A DNA stretch of 64,000 nt from Rhizaria sp. SCN 62-66 (lineage: Eukaryota; Rhizaria, unplaced): assembly GCA_001724265.1 (NCBI GenBank), contig MEDY01000009.1, positions 218,265-282,264 of the forward strand. Reading direction: 5' to 3'. The first letter of the stretch is position 1, and each line of letters opens with the position of its first letter. This document shows positions 52,601 through 60,569 of this stretch, piece by piece. The notes beneath the pieces were generated by a model. It was given only the letters and a program-made list of their open reading frames with translations, ran no database searches and was not told the origin of the DNA. The position numbers and the translations under genes are program-made.

Positions 52601-55163
52601 GAGCCCCGTGCGCCAGGCTGTGGCGACACTCGACGTGCTGGAGGACGGCGCGACGCAGCGCATCATCGCCGTCGCGCCCATGGGCGTGGCCCCCGAATCG
52701 CCGCAGCTCGTCGCGACGCCCGTGCCCGCCAGCAAGGTCACAGCCTACCCTGCCAAGGCGGCGTCCGAGCTCCTGCTCGCGCTATCGGGCACGTCCTACT
52801 TCGGCCCCACCGTCGTGCCCGCCGTCCCGCGCCTGCGCGTGGCGTCGGGCGCCTCGGTGTCCTCGCGCCCCGAGTCGCGCCCCGCGTACTTGCGCGGCGC
52901 GCCGGAGCTCTCGGGCGCGCCGGGCGGCCTCACGCGCGGCTCGCCGTATTTCCACCCCATCACGGCGGTCAACAACTACAACCACACGTCGCCGCCGCTC
53001 ATCGCAGTCGTGCGCTTCTTCGAGCTCGACCCCGACGCCATGTACCAGCCGCGTTTCTACGACCACACCGGCACCGCCGGCAGCGCGCGCGCCACGGCTG
53101 CGGCCGCCGCGGGCGGGCCCTGGCGCAGCGGCTTCGGCCGCCTGCTGCTGTCGGTCACCACGACGCTGCCGCAGACGATCGCGCCGTCGACGAGCGACAT
53201 TGTCGCCGCGATCGGCTTCCCCGCCGCCACGGACCCGCGCTCCACGGTGCTCGTCGACGTCGAGATGCACCTGGGCGATGTGCCGGCCCCGGTCCGCGAC
53301 GCCATCGCGGCCGACATCCTCGCCTCGGCCACCGCGACGCGGTCCCGCAACAGCGCGGCGGGCCGCGGCACTCTCGGCGGCCACGTCATGCGGACGGACC
53401 CCGCCGCGCCCTTCGCCACGGGCAAGGCCGCCGGGTCGCCGCTGGAGCCCGCCGTGGAGGCGTACCTGCTCGCGCTGTGGCGCGCGCGCGCCGAGGGCAC
53501 TGCGGGCGCGTCGCTGCCGCTGGTCGACGTCGATACGGGGCTGCATGCGCTGGGCATGTCGCGCCAGAACGGCTGGGAGCTCCACGATTGCTCCGACGAG
53601 GATGGCGTGCGCGGCATGCGCGCCCTCACCGGCCAGGCGCATCTGCCCAGCGTGCCCGCCGTGGCCGCCTTCTCAGCCTCTCCCGCCGCGACTGCTGCGG
53701 CGGCTGCGGCCGTGTCGGACGACAGCAGCGCGCTGACCGCGGGCCTCGCCGCGCAGCCCTCGCTGCACCCGCACGCGCAGCGCGCTCTGGCGGACGAGCT
53801 CATTGCTGGCGGCAGTCAGGGCGCGATGCCATGTGTCGCGGCCTCCGCGCTCGTCGGCTCCGGGCTCTACGACTACCAGCACACCGACGCGGCGTCCACG
53901 GCGCTGCCCGCCGGGCTTGTCCCCGACGCCGTCAGCGCCGTGTGCCCCGTGCGCGCGCCCGCTGCGGCGCTGTCGGCGTGGCAGGCGCCCTGGGCCATGG
54001 CCGAAGGCTCCGCAATCATCGGCGCCGTCAAGAGCGACAACATGCACATCACCGCCATCGTGCCCTCGCTCGACCCCAACGGCGCGCTTGAGCACCGCGG
54101 CGGCGGCGGCAACCGGGGCGGAGCAGGCGTGCGTGCGCGCGCGAGCCCGCCGGCCCCCGTGGCCGCGGCGCCGCTGCCCGCGCTGACCCGCGACGAGGTC
54201 GCCTCCGTGGGCATGTGGCGCGTGTGCACTGCGTACCTCAACGCCTCCGCCGGTGCGCAACTCGGCCAGGGCAAGCCCTCCGCGCGGCTGCGCTTCCCGC
54301 TCCCGTCGACCGCGACGGCGGCGTCGGTGGCTCGCATCTACCGTCCCACGCTGCTGTCGCGCTCGCAGTACTTTCTTAACACGCCCGCCGTGCACAGCAA
54401 CAGCCACGCCGTGCACCCCGCCCTTGCGCGGCTGCGGCGCTCGCCGCACGCCTGGGCCTCGGTCAACGGCACCGTCACGCACACGGCCCTTCTCCCGTCG
54501 CTGCTGACGCCCGCTGCGCTCGACACCGCGGCCGCACGTGCGGGCCAGTCGCGCGTGGTCGCCACAGGCGCGGGCGCGCTCACCCCGGCCATGCTGCGCG
54601 CGCGAGTGCCCGCCGCGGTGGGCGCCGCGTTGCTTGCCCGTGCCGAGACGCGTCTGTTCGGCAACGCCCCGATGCCCGCAGCCGCGCACAGCCGCGACGT
54701 GGTGTGGACGGTGCGGCTCGAGGCCCCGCGCCGGGACGCCGACGGGCCGCCGCGGCCAAACGAGATCGCGACGGACGCCGCGATGGCGTCGACCCCCGCG
54801 CAGGCGCTCCCGCTGCCCGGCGCGCAAAACCTCGCGTTTAACGTCGAGGTGACGGTGCTGCGGCCCGGCGTCACGCTCGCGCACGTCGCCTCGACGGGCA
54901 GCGGGGACACGCCGCCCGAGGAGCTGCGCTTGCTGCCCGCGCAGGTCTCTGACGGGCACTTCTCGCTGCTGCCCGGAGAGCCGCACTTGGTGACGGTACG
55001 CGTCCGCCGCGAGATTATTGTCGCCGCCGTGGCCAGCGCGGCCGCGGCGGGTGGCGCGGGTGCCGGTGAGGCCGCGGCGGGGCAGTGCGGCTCGCTGATG
55101 CTGCAGGGGTGGAACCTCAAGAAGATGCTCGTGCCACTGCCATGTGTGCATCCTGCAAAGTAA
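43656..55163 (+). CDS. Giant type II membrane protein with split GH2 endo-beta-mannosidase-like enzyme
   Basis: One uninterrupted 3835-codon frame, ending in TAA. Residues 1-215 are low complexity (Gln-rich, then Asp/His/Gly-rich, then Arg-rich) and cytosolic by the positive charges before a single anchor at about 221-244 (LLLCMVLGACFTIAFAVIST). The rest should be lumenal or outside. GH2 pieces follow in order: sugar-binding beta domain near 1155 (LLLRGVSYRAHAALNGV, GMFRRAWYDLTP); NSQYTGGWDWIEGTPDRNTG near 1435; then, after about 600 residues of insertion, the TIM barrel from about 2105 (YTRGGNWIASDQLL, GGINMIRIWGG, GVMVWQDFWQSGDVNG). The acid/base glutamate is E2224 (CAGNEIDP) and the nucleophile E2310 (FNPELGSSGTP), 86 residues apart, as in plant mannosylglycoprotein endo-beta-mannosidase. 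HSGVVLWKSQGPWPHLRGGLYDY also matches. About 1300 residues of Ala/Pro-rich sequence follow. Exo-glucosaminidase specificity is the main alternative. Confidence 0.88.
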   Translation: MSYAASRSPRGAAASDQQLQHQQRLLRQQQLQQQQQRQQQQPQPQRQPQRQQQHYSTSALDDSDGGSGGVVVVSPFDDDDDGDRYRYGDGDDGAHDPRGHSHRGHSRNDKDDGDDSTGFHVPVPANAIGYGNVGGHDHDDDGYFDGDDTGADGGNSSAGLNGRDDGFYHGDGQRRPHPRSAAAAGAVSTARPTAWSRARARGADAPTLVDRLAVCMCSMQGLLLCMVLGACFTIAFAVISTALLNPSSAGSGLIHITPPAQPTMPGVPASPSQPLQPATPAIEPVDGTVTPGTDATPTPATTPATDAGSVGGVTTPPATGTDSAPDAATATTVPAPETVAASELTGPGTQALYTHPLLAANGATTGHGGAAVGTQSLASAFVPWTLAPAGSYFAPLSSALARAVTADSIDAAAALVAAPAAASDSTAGSVGGAPVYTPESALSSGLFSPSDSNGQYLHSVPKATLLESAAALRFAAAAASATLTPAATLASSAVRDAALSLAASVPAATAALAGDAASAAAVGSQSLPGVAAASFAVGAVGARSGAMALMQSLLPATPATPAIAHVSYMPALPAAFAADAALAAAAAAAVADCAAVPASVGGDRLRALLALQGVTATPALNLASRPLFVAADGAAREGGAPALPSVAGMLSAAAAGGIASAGAATGSAPAAGSSPLPTVGEDWLLWVRAPNGCAALSLTASQRRWLAAAGATVAREIRAARALAPASVAESVTAAGRKSPVVADSGITLWDGPWDALVSANATATRAAFESTLMTALLTAAPLFNATVADPAMATVVSSVMRAFTGSTAFSAASTDLAAVTAMAWQLDAPEALAVPVLPATVPGTVVSTIAEQGPVKNPLYGTNLQCYPDISTTGRGAYSGVWSVAFPLTNPANASEATVIVSATRAVTPPQHATRAAIPGVAFAATATATSASASAIASSSTGADTVAVDTDGYAWRVLASLRAGKLPPVLSRALLLSPSAASAASSGAAQWGAGRVWTKVTAGTHAVTGEMYIPPVTAEEALAAVKNEDCAAENGCTAYYVPAAFPFPSLAAQKLAEALATARAIAAASAPVANNTDTPAAAAAAAAASNSVGEGVIAGFDSPDLIAPMLAALATPGSGGSAALSAAIAAASHRAAAPQSAPAAPGGARGGQRVWLLLRGVSYRAHAALNGVALAPLPDADGGDAEAAVGMFRRAWYDLTPAVAATQGAAATATVGNATAVDVAMTALVRYLATLTREERADLISVATAATTGAHTAKPEAAALARLADHLRVRGSGTASGSSVVTSKSAPVPVPAVFSAEFYFLLLSHAWAHHAAAPTAAGTEASASAGKPGTRGSAGLPPHEALAAAARLLSSVSAGTAFPARALPSAALAQQAGAALLSGAVNSAPPRLVTRAWASLHRLSVAIEPVPHPDTPGSQGGRTKSLGRSVNSQYTGGWDWIEGTPDRNTGPWDDVSLRYTGNCLMRDPHVWSEGHDSATAATVRAEVELLNASPDPIVVHARYTVRSASGTNATSEVSASVPVLLAAYARTKVVFPPQALVKPRLWWPHGHGEQHLYAATFNCDDVSVPSAAAAAGAKGASTAATSASAAAAAVDGLYSAFLAAADETLARELTPVLDRWSASPAVAAVTNAPVYLLPAPAPAMIRLRAGAVGQDPLSSAGFMAWASALPAQVAPTVSEAGALLQSAMPSRYLTRMPQTAPATSYAATYSELAKNPLWRSLPPAIGLASSLPTLAYQALGYAPAEAPAGAALMPHALRPVFGPAGDAVVAAATRSNIDAVTARVVAVLPASALATHAVRNAGDVPVLTLRVRATVHALLAPIGGGSGNGPAGASTVSLYDLLTAGLGPWSTSPLSSPLDARPPTDAPSAAAAVSATSAALPPAVASALAAAVAAAVAPLGYLQHASVATVLPLLEHVMRAHALEQQNQVVRPTQAPRRLLAEALPALQLHRQGSARGTFLSHNGVLATSLGGAGAGNLVQAQQRRAGQSGAGDEAGLHGYYASAASKPFVSVTAKLAAAQSAPYGAAPSPASVHKWPARYAPLVRFHAAKLSVRALAAAGLPAGSPGAAAVSDSQTVRFGVRDVHVANARMPAAQSPAPLVLVNGKRIYTRGGNWIASDQLLRGSSDRQRYFDEVQLHRDGGINMIRIWGGATAERPEFYEACDELGVMVWQDFWQSGDVNGRWGGRYEWPDDHSLYIASIRDTVRLLRTHPSLVIWCAGNEIDPIDRSPQPSIRAAMFDAIWSVRRDDSYLVLDSGSPATARRLFLSSTSGGNSLFAFAPADGPYDVQTMTGFYGGSMQFRMPFNPELGSSGTPSALSLRQMLAPADHVPPPQGANANGASRGWVFHKFIQYYDTARVDHVYQMHTPASTPTTAALSTADARAVSRAEHLLFPNTVLAPPPAAPLDVESDGEGTGTGGDAGMTMDRYATSALMVNLMQHRAIIENTQAHAFTRHSGVVLWKSQGPWPHLRGGLYDYYLSQQGALYGTRHAGEQLHVQFDYGYSAGNSNGPVATLTGAPANGVVLRAASAVSEGDVKPLPAPTAAETALATAAEAALEAAHAADAKRAATAGSVTVRSPPLASAADGAGRANEQLVYPFANVAITAATPGLNPGGSTTRKQVQLSLFTLRHGWEAAPGRALPYCALSPKTAPIQRTLTNAAVLVAATAGAPLAGNSPLAFAHTPARGAIPDALGGESQAALDFWAGKGAIVGAGTVYSAPAPPVVEKSPFEGIFAELGTVVRPSAVAAAQVETIDEQERLRRLWRGTQDAAAAAAGQTGVTPDPSQQPGQGQQQLQTGSASANSPVFLPALANATAHGNPAFSPAVTVDAYTAAWALQPPAAPRAPTAADGTPRKAALAEVPLRAAAVPVGWSMGSTAGWTEAARSPWEVPAALPVDSPAVAPGAAAFAHSHAPGTAGSSSVSTGAFHLYLPDSAIEGPHAGPRSDEPVVAASALTVTYNAHPRTCAVWADREVSSDPRESPVRQAVATLDVLEDGATQRIIAVAPMGVAPESPQLVATPVPASKVTAYPAKAASELLLALSGTSYFGPTVVPAVPRLRVASGASVSSRPESRPAYLRGAPELSGAPGGLTRGSPYFHPITAVNNYNHTSPPLIAVVRFFELDPDAMYQPRFYDHTGTAGSARATAAAAAGGPWRSGFGRLLLSVTTTLPQTIAPSTSDIVAAIGFPAATDPRSTVLVDVEMHLGDVPAPVRDAIAADILASATATRSRNSAAGRGTLGGHVMRTDPAAPFATGKAAGSPLEPAVEAYLLALWRARAEGTAGASLPLVDVDTGLHALGMSRQNGWELHDCSDEDGVRGMRALTGQAHLPSVPAVAAFSASPAATAAAAAAVSDDSSALTAGLAAQPSLHPHAQRALADELIAGGSQGAMPCVAASALVGSGLYDYQHTDAASTALPAGLVPDAVSAVCPVRAPAAALSAWQAPWAMAEGSAIIGAVKSDNMHITAIVPSLDPNGALEHRGGGGNRGGAGVRARASPPAPVAAAPLPALTRDEVASVGMWRVCTAYLNASAGAQLGQGKPSARLRFPLPSTATAASVARIYRPTLLSRSQYFLNTPAVHSNSHAVHPALARLRRSPHAWASVNGTVTHTALLPSLLTPAALDTAAARAGQSRVVATGAGALTPAMLRARVPAAVGAALLARAETRLFGNAPMPAAAHSRDVVWTVRLEAPRRDADGPPRPNEIATDAAMASTPAQALPLPGAQNLAFNVEVTVLRPGVTLAHVASTGSGDTPPEELRLLPAQVSDGHFSLLPGEPHLVTVRVRREIIVAAVASAAAAGGAGAGEAAAGQCGSLMLQGWNLKKMLVPLPCVHPAK

Positions 55164-56215
55164 TCATCACTGAGCAGCTGTGATGCGCGAAGCAACGTCC
55201 TACTTTTGAGGACTAAACTCCTAATATTTCTTTCTGCTCTTGCTAATATCTACAGCTATTCTATTATAAGCTTATCATGTGTCGTATTCGTGTATTTCTG
55301 TGTTGTAATTGGTCTTTATTTGTCGTTCTTGTTCTCTGAATGGGGTGTTTGTGTCTGAACTCTTTTCAGTTGTGATATACTTATCCTTTGCGATACAAAA
55401 AACAACAACATGAAAATCCAATTTTTCAACGTTATTTTTTTTTCCACGATGACGAACGAATGTTTCAAATGCTTGTTTATCGTGTTGAAAATGTACCCCT
55501 TCAAAAGAAAAGTGGAACGACCGAAATAGGGAAACAAGCAAAAGAAGAAGATCGAACTTGAAAAGCACTATAATCAAAATAAAATAAATGTTTTATGTAA
55601 CATATTTGAAAAATATTTCTAAAAGAGATATCTCCATCCCGAAATCTGCGTGAGTGTTGTGTAACGTGAACTACAAGTAGTAAAAATAAAGCCGCCTAAA
55701 ACTAAAAGGATTACTCGTGGCTACGGAATCTTGTGACCCACTGGTGCGATTTGAGAGCCTCATTGAAGGTCATTTAAGTGCAGATACGGTGTGTGAGGCG
55801 AGGTTTAAATGCACGCCGAGTTTGTTATGAACGCGTTTTCACTGCTAATATTTTGTGTACTCCCCTAACACTCTTGTCGTCGAGTCAAGATGACGAAGAT
55901 TTGTTGACTTACTTCACTTGCTGACTCCTACCCTTTCATTTCTGCTTTGTATGCAATAGTAATGTACTTTATGCCTTGGATTGCCGCTTACGCCCCAGTT
56001 CTGGATGTCTTGGCTTTATATAGTGATGCATCGGCGAGATCTTAAACGGACTGCCACCGATCTGCCCCAGGGCAAGTTGCTCCCCACGGACCGGAACCTC
56101 AGGGCCCGGTACGTGAGTGACAAGCAGGTTGTGAATGCCAGCAGCCCAGTCCCTCCTATTCCACCGAATAGTGAGCACGTGGACGCCATCAATAACGATG
56201 TTCCTTCCATCATAG
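55164..56215. other. AT-rich intergenic region
   Basis: About 1 kb, very AT-rich to 55960 and more mixed after. A minus-strand open frame (55275-55577) is AT-rich and has no motif. From 55969 the sequence is open in several frames at once, including a minus frame that runs into the next gene (see findings). An in-frame ATG at 56135 could extend the downstream gene if the TAG at 56213 is also sense. Confidence 0.5.
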
Positions 56216-56911
56216 ATGGCTGTCCACCCTTCGGCCGCTGTCGTTCCTGTCGCTGGCCTTGTGGCAGTTCCCTCTCCTCGCAATCCCCACGCCGCTGCTA
56301 CCGAAGTCCTCAAGAAGTCAGCCCAAAATGCAGCCTCGACTGCCGCGAGCAAAGTTGCTGCGACCAACGCAGCCGCTGCCGCCGCCACCGCCGCAGCCAA
56401 CGCAGCCGCTGCAGAGGCAGCAAGTGGCGATGACGCAGCAATCGCTGCCTACAAACGCCTTGCTGCCGCTGCTGTTGCCGCCACCGCCGCTGCCTTGACC
56501 GCCACCGACTAGTCTGCGATTGCTGACGAACATTTCGCAGCGACCTTCGCCGCAAATCAAGACAACTGGCATTTCGCGATGTTCTTCTCCGTAGTGCCGC
56601 AGCTGCGTAAGATCAAGGCCACGGCCCACGACATGAACGCAAAGTTGAACTGGGCTCATGCGTCGGCGCTCGACCTAAATGCGAGGCTGGCCAAGCTTTA
56701 TTCGGCGGTGGGCGACAGGAACGCGAGGCTAACCAAGATCAATTCGGTGGCTGTCGACATAAACGCGAGGCTAACCAAGATCCATTCGGTGGCGGTCGAC
56801 ATGAATGCGAGGCTAGACAATATCAATTTGGCGGCGGTCGACACGAACGCGAGGCTAACCAAGATCAATTCGATGTTGTTGACACGAACTAAAAGCTGGT
56901 CGCGCTGCTGA
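56216..56911 (+). CDS. Ala-rich protein with 14-residue coiled-coil repeats; one in-frame TAG
   Basis: I do not recognise a family. Reading the TAG at 56510 as sense gives 231 residues ending in TGA. Residues 1-98 are Ala-rich helix (KVAATNAAAAAATAAANA). After the TAG comes SAIADEHFAATFAANQDNWH and then six 14-residue units of the type DxNARLTKINSVAV, encoded by 42-bp tandem repeats. Leucine, isoleucine and valine recur every three to four residues, which fits a two-heptad coiled coil like those of fibre or scaffold proteins. A second in-frame TAG (56213-56215) lies directly before the ATG, so the true start may be the ATG at 56135. A minus-strand frame overlaps the first third, so coding strand there is less certain than over the repeats. 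Confidence 0.5.
56510..56512 (+). other. In-frame TAG between Ala-rich and coiled-coil parts
   Basis: TAG follows ALTATD and precedes SAIADEHFAA. The same frame is open for 132 codons more and carries the repeats, ending in TGA. Confidence 0.55.
56630..56881 (+). repeat. Six 42-bp tandem repeats
   Basis: Units begin at 56630, 56672, 56714, 56756, 56798 and 56840. The last four are closest (core GAC-x-x-x-AACGCGAGGCTAACCAAGAT), the first two are diverged. The 42-bp period equals two heptads in the coding frame, which argues for selection on a coiled coil. Confidence 0.85.
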
Positions 56912-57161
56912 ACACGGCTGAATGATGTTGTTGGACGCACTTACGCACCCGCCGCGCCAGCCTGTGTAGTGATGTCATGGCCATGCCCGACACTGCAGCC
57001 GACATCGGGTCTGGCGCCGCATCTCGCACTGCCGTCGTCGTCGCAAGCCGAGCTGTAAACTGAGTGGTTGTTTGCCCACGTCTTCCCGTGTGTGTGTGAC
57101 TGAATCACAAGTTTGCCGTTTCAACAGCAATAAAAACAACAAGCCATGACTGAAGCCTCTG

Positions 57162-57201
<40 letters not shown>

Positions 57202-58144
57202 TTGTTTGAGGTGTTCGAGAAATGTTTTGTTCTCTTATCATTATGTACTCCGCACGAGCATCCTACAATGCATTTTTGATCGCCCTCTGGCGGTGTACTC
57301 TCGAGCTGCAGAGGTTTGTACAAAACATTACAACAGACAGCTACACGTAACTTTAAAACGCACAACAAACGATTTCGTGTATGACACAATTTAATGCCGA
57401 AATATGCTCATGTACCTTACGACTTTCTGCATAAAACCCCCCATGTGCCTTACCAACACCCGAACAACACATTGGAACAGCTCCGGCCGCGGGACGCCAC
57501 CCCTGTTCCACTAGGTGCTGTTTGTGTGTTGCAAAACCGTGTTTCACTGTGATAACACTGTGGTTCATGCAGCATTATTTAAATTTTCTGATCGTTTCTG
57601 TCTGCTCTCTGTGAACACCACCTTGTTACACCATGACACAACCTTGAGACACAATGAACACTACCGTAACACTATGATACACTACGCCACACACACGCCC
57701 CTTAATGGAATAGTCAGTCATAGAAAAGGCGGCTTTTCTATTACTGACTGAATGTTAATGGGTATGACTGGTTGCTCATAGCTTTTTACATCCAAATATG
57801 TTGTAGTACATGTATCTTCCACTTTCCATGAACTTGTGGTTTCTCTCTCCGTCAAAGACTGTTCATGTCGCAGCAACCAAGACTTTATCCAGGTTGTCTC
57901 ATAACAACCAGAGTGTTCAACAAAAAGAAACTTGAAAATACATGTCAAGTGCTGTGACAAATCGGGAAAACTTGTTTTATCGAATTAAAACACCATGGTC
58001 GCTCAGAAGCCAATCAAGATGTGCTGATTCTGAGGTCAAAAATAATTTGTGGTGGATTTGCACGCCAAGCACCCGCCTCATGACCGATTCGTTTATGAGA
58101 ACATTTGCTTCGATATTCTGCAGAATATCACAGCTTCATTCAAG
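56912..58144. other. AT-rich intergenic region with poly-T tract
   Basis: About 1.2 kb. It contains a 34-base T run (57165-57198) and, at about 57600-57690, loosely repeated ACACTATGA-like words. Several open frames (57718-57960 minus; 57942-58319 plus) lack motifs and GC rise, and I treat them as chance. The end should hold the promoter of the PARP gene. Confidence 0.5.
57165..57198. repeat. Homopolymer run of 34 T
   Basis: Uninterrupted T run on the plus strand. It could be a slippage-prone tract or the poly(A) trace of an inserted cDNA read on the minus strand; no matching gene copy is visible next to it. Confidence 0.9.
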
Positions 58145-60569
58145 ATGCCTGGAATCTTTGATGGTACGTATATTTTCGCAAAATGTGACATTGATACTAG
58201 TCAATAAATTTGGCGCTTTCTTGATTTTTCCTTCATATCCGTTAGGGGTATCAAATGTGCAGCACCTCAACTCCATATCAACCTATTTCCTCTTCTACAA
58301 CCACTCTCACTTCTCTTGAATCATCTGGATCTGACTATTTCTTGTTACAGGCAAGAGTATCTTCATTTCGGGTACATTTTCGCAGCCCCGCGCCAAGCTT
58401 GACGAGCTCGTCCGCCGCAACGGCGGCTCCGTCACCAAGGTGATGGGCCGCGCCGCCTACGTCGTCGTCGACGTCAACACCAACACCGACTCGCTCGCCG
58501 CCGTCAAGGCCGGTCTCCCCGTTTTTACCGAGCAGTGGCTTGTTGACTCCGCCGCCGCTTCAGCGGTCAAGACTGAGGACAAGTACTACGCTTCTTCCCT
58601 CAGCACCAAGCTGCCCCCCGTCTCCGCCAACGCCACCGCCGCCGCGCCCGCCACCGCGCCCGCCGCCGCGCCCGCTGCCCGCGGCCGCAAGCGTGCCGCC
58701 TCCCCGCCCCCCGCTGCTGCCGCTGCCGCTGCTCCCGCCGCTGCCGTTGCCCCTGCCGCTGTCGTAGCGGCCCCTGCTGCGAAGCGCGGCCGCGGCAAGG
58801 CTGCCGCCGACGCCGGCGCTGCTGCCGCCGCAGCCGCCACCGCCGCTGTTGCTGCCCCTGCCACTAAGCCCCTGACCAAGGCGGCCCTCGCCAAGGCTGC
58901 CAAGGCCGCCGCCGCCGCCGCTGCCGCACCCGCCGCTGCGGCTCCGGCCGCTGCAGCTCCAGCCGCCACTGCGGCGCCCGCTGCGAGCACACACGTGAGC
59001 GTGATCGTTAAGGGCCTGGTGCCTGTGGACCAGTACTTCCCGATGGCGTCGTCGTACTCAGTGCACCACGACTCGGAGGGGCCGTGGGACGCGATGCTGA
59101 ACCAGACTAACATCGGCCAGAACAACAACAAGTTCTACGTGCTGCAGCTGCTCGAGAGCGACAACAAGACAGGCTGGTGCACCTGGTTCCGCTGGGGCCG
59201 CGTTGGCGTGCCCGGCCAGAACATGCTGCAGCAGCACAGCACGCTCGCCTCGGCCAAGGCCGTGTTCCAGACCAAGTACACGGACAAGACCGTCAACCGC
59301 TGGCGCGCACCCGTTTTCTCCCCGCGCACCGGTAAGTACACGCTGATCCACCGCGACTACGGCACCGCGGCCGCCGTGGCCGCCGCCGACGCCGCCGACG
59401 CCGCCGCCGCGGGCGCCGGCAAGGCCAAGAAGAGCCTGGTCTGCGACCTGGACCCCCGCGTGCAGTCGGCCGTCTCGCTCATCTCGGACATGACGACGAT
59501 GAAGAAGCAGATGCTCAGCGTGGGCTACGACGCCGACCGCATGCCGCTCGGCAAGCTCTCCAAGACGACGCTGCGCGAGGGCCTTGCCGTGCTGTCCGAG
59601 ATTGCAGACCTCTTTCCCACCACCGCCACCGGCAGTACCGGCGCCAGCGCCAACGCGTCCCGCGCGTCGGCGGCGTCGGCGGCGAAGTCGGCCTCTGCGG
59701 TGCGCGCGGAGCTCACGCGGTTGTCGTCGCGTTTCTACACGCTTATCCCGCACGTGTTCGGCATGAAGCAGCCGCCGGTGATCGACTCGCCGCAGATGCT
59801 GCGCGACAAGATCGCCATGGTTGAGTCGCTGAGCGAGTTGGACGCGACCGTGGAGCTGGTCAAGCAGGGCGACAAGGCCGAGCAGGAGCACCCCGTCACG
59901 GCCATGTACAAGAAGCTGCGCTGCGACATGTCCCCCGTGGCGCGCGACGGCGAGGACTGGAAGCTGGTGCACGAGTATATCACCAACACGCACGCGTCGA
60001 CGCACAGCTACTACAAGCTCGAGCTCACCGACGTGCTCGAGCTGGCGCGCGAGGGCGAGACCGCGCGTTTCGACGCCGCCAAGTACAACAAGGACCACAA
60101 CCGGCAGCTGCTGTGGCACGGATCGCGCCTCACCAACTTCGTCGGCATCCTGTCGCAGGGCCTCCGCATCGCTCCACCCGAGGCGCCCGTGTCGGGCTAC
60201 ATGTTCGGCAAGGGCGTGTACTTCGCCGACATGGTCTCCAAGTCGGCCAACTATTGCAACGCGCGGCCCGGCGACGAGGCGTGTCTGCTCCTCTGCGAGG
60301 TAGCGCTGGGCAACCACAACGAGCTCTACCGCAGCGACTATAATGCCAACCGGCTCCCGCCCGGCAAGCTCTCCACCAAGGGCATCGGCCGCACCTTCCC
60401 GGGCTCGACGGTGACGCGCCCCGACGGGCTCAAGGTGCCGCTGGGCAAGCCGACGACGGGCACGGTCGTGGATCAGCAGACCGTGCTGCTGTACAACGAG
60501 TTCATCGTCTACGACGTCAACCAGATCAAGATGAAGTACCTCGTCCGCGTTAAGTTCCGCAACCCCTAA
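58145..60569 (+). CDS. Poly(ADP-ribose) polymerase with BRCT, WGR and catalytic domains
   Basis: Nuclear DNA-damage ADP-ribosyltransferase. A 19-base first exon (58145-58163, MPGIFD plus one base) joins across a 187-bp intron (GTACGT...CAG) to 58351-60569, giving 745 residues and a TAA. The splice restores MPGIFDGKSIFISGTFSQ, the start of a BRCT domain (about 5-90). An Ala/Pro-rich, Lys-containing linker spans about 100-205. The WGR domain follows (GWCTWFRWGRVGVPGQ), then the helical regulatory domain (LISDMTTMKKQMLSVGYD, MPLGKLSK), then the ART fold with RQLLWHGSR, GKGVYFADM and LLYNEFIVYD. The H-Y-E triad is H596, Y630 and E723, spaced as in human PARP1, so it should make poly(ADP-ribose) chains. 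No PARP1 zinc fingers are present; BRCT plus WGR replaces them, so DNA sensing is likely PARP2/3-like. Confidence 0.95.

Noticed and set aside
24220-55151. Many long Arg/Ala/Pro-rich open frames opposite or offset from the giants, for example 26168-27907, 52274-54091 and 53673-55151
   Set aside because: They are out-of-frame shadows of GC-rich coding sequence, lack motifs and have Arg-dominated composition, while the chosen frames contain conserved domains.
16374-56512. Selenocysteine or pyrrolysine at the internal stops
   Set aside because: Selenocysteine uses UGA, and pyrrolysine is not known in eukaryotic nuclear genes. The contexts do not suggest either.
57718-58319. Open frames at 57718-57960 (-) and 57942-58319 (+)
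   Set aside because: AT-rich, no motif, overlapping each other and the PARP first exon and intron.
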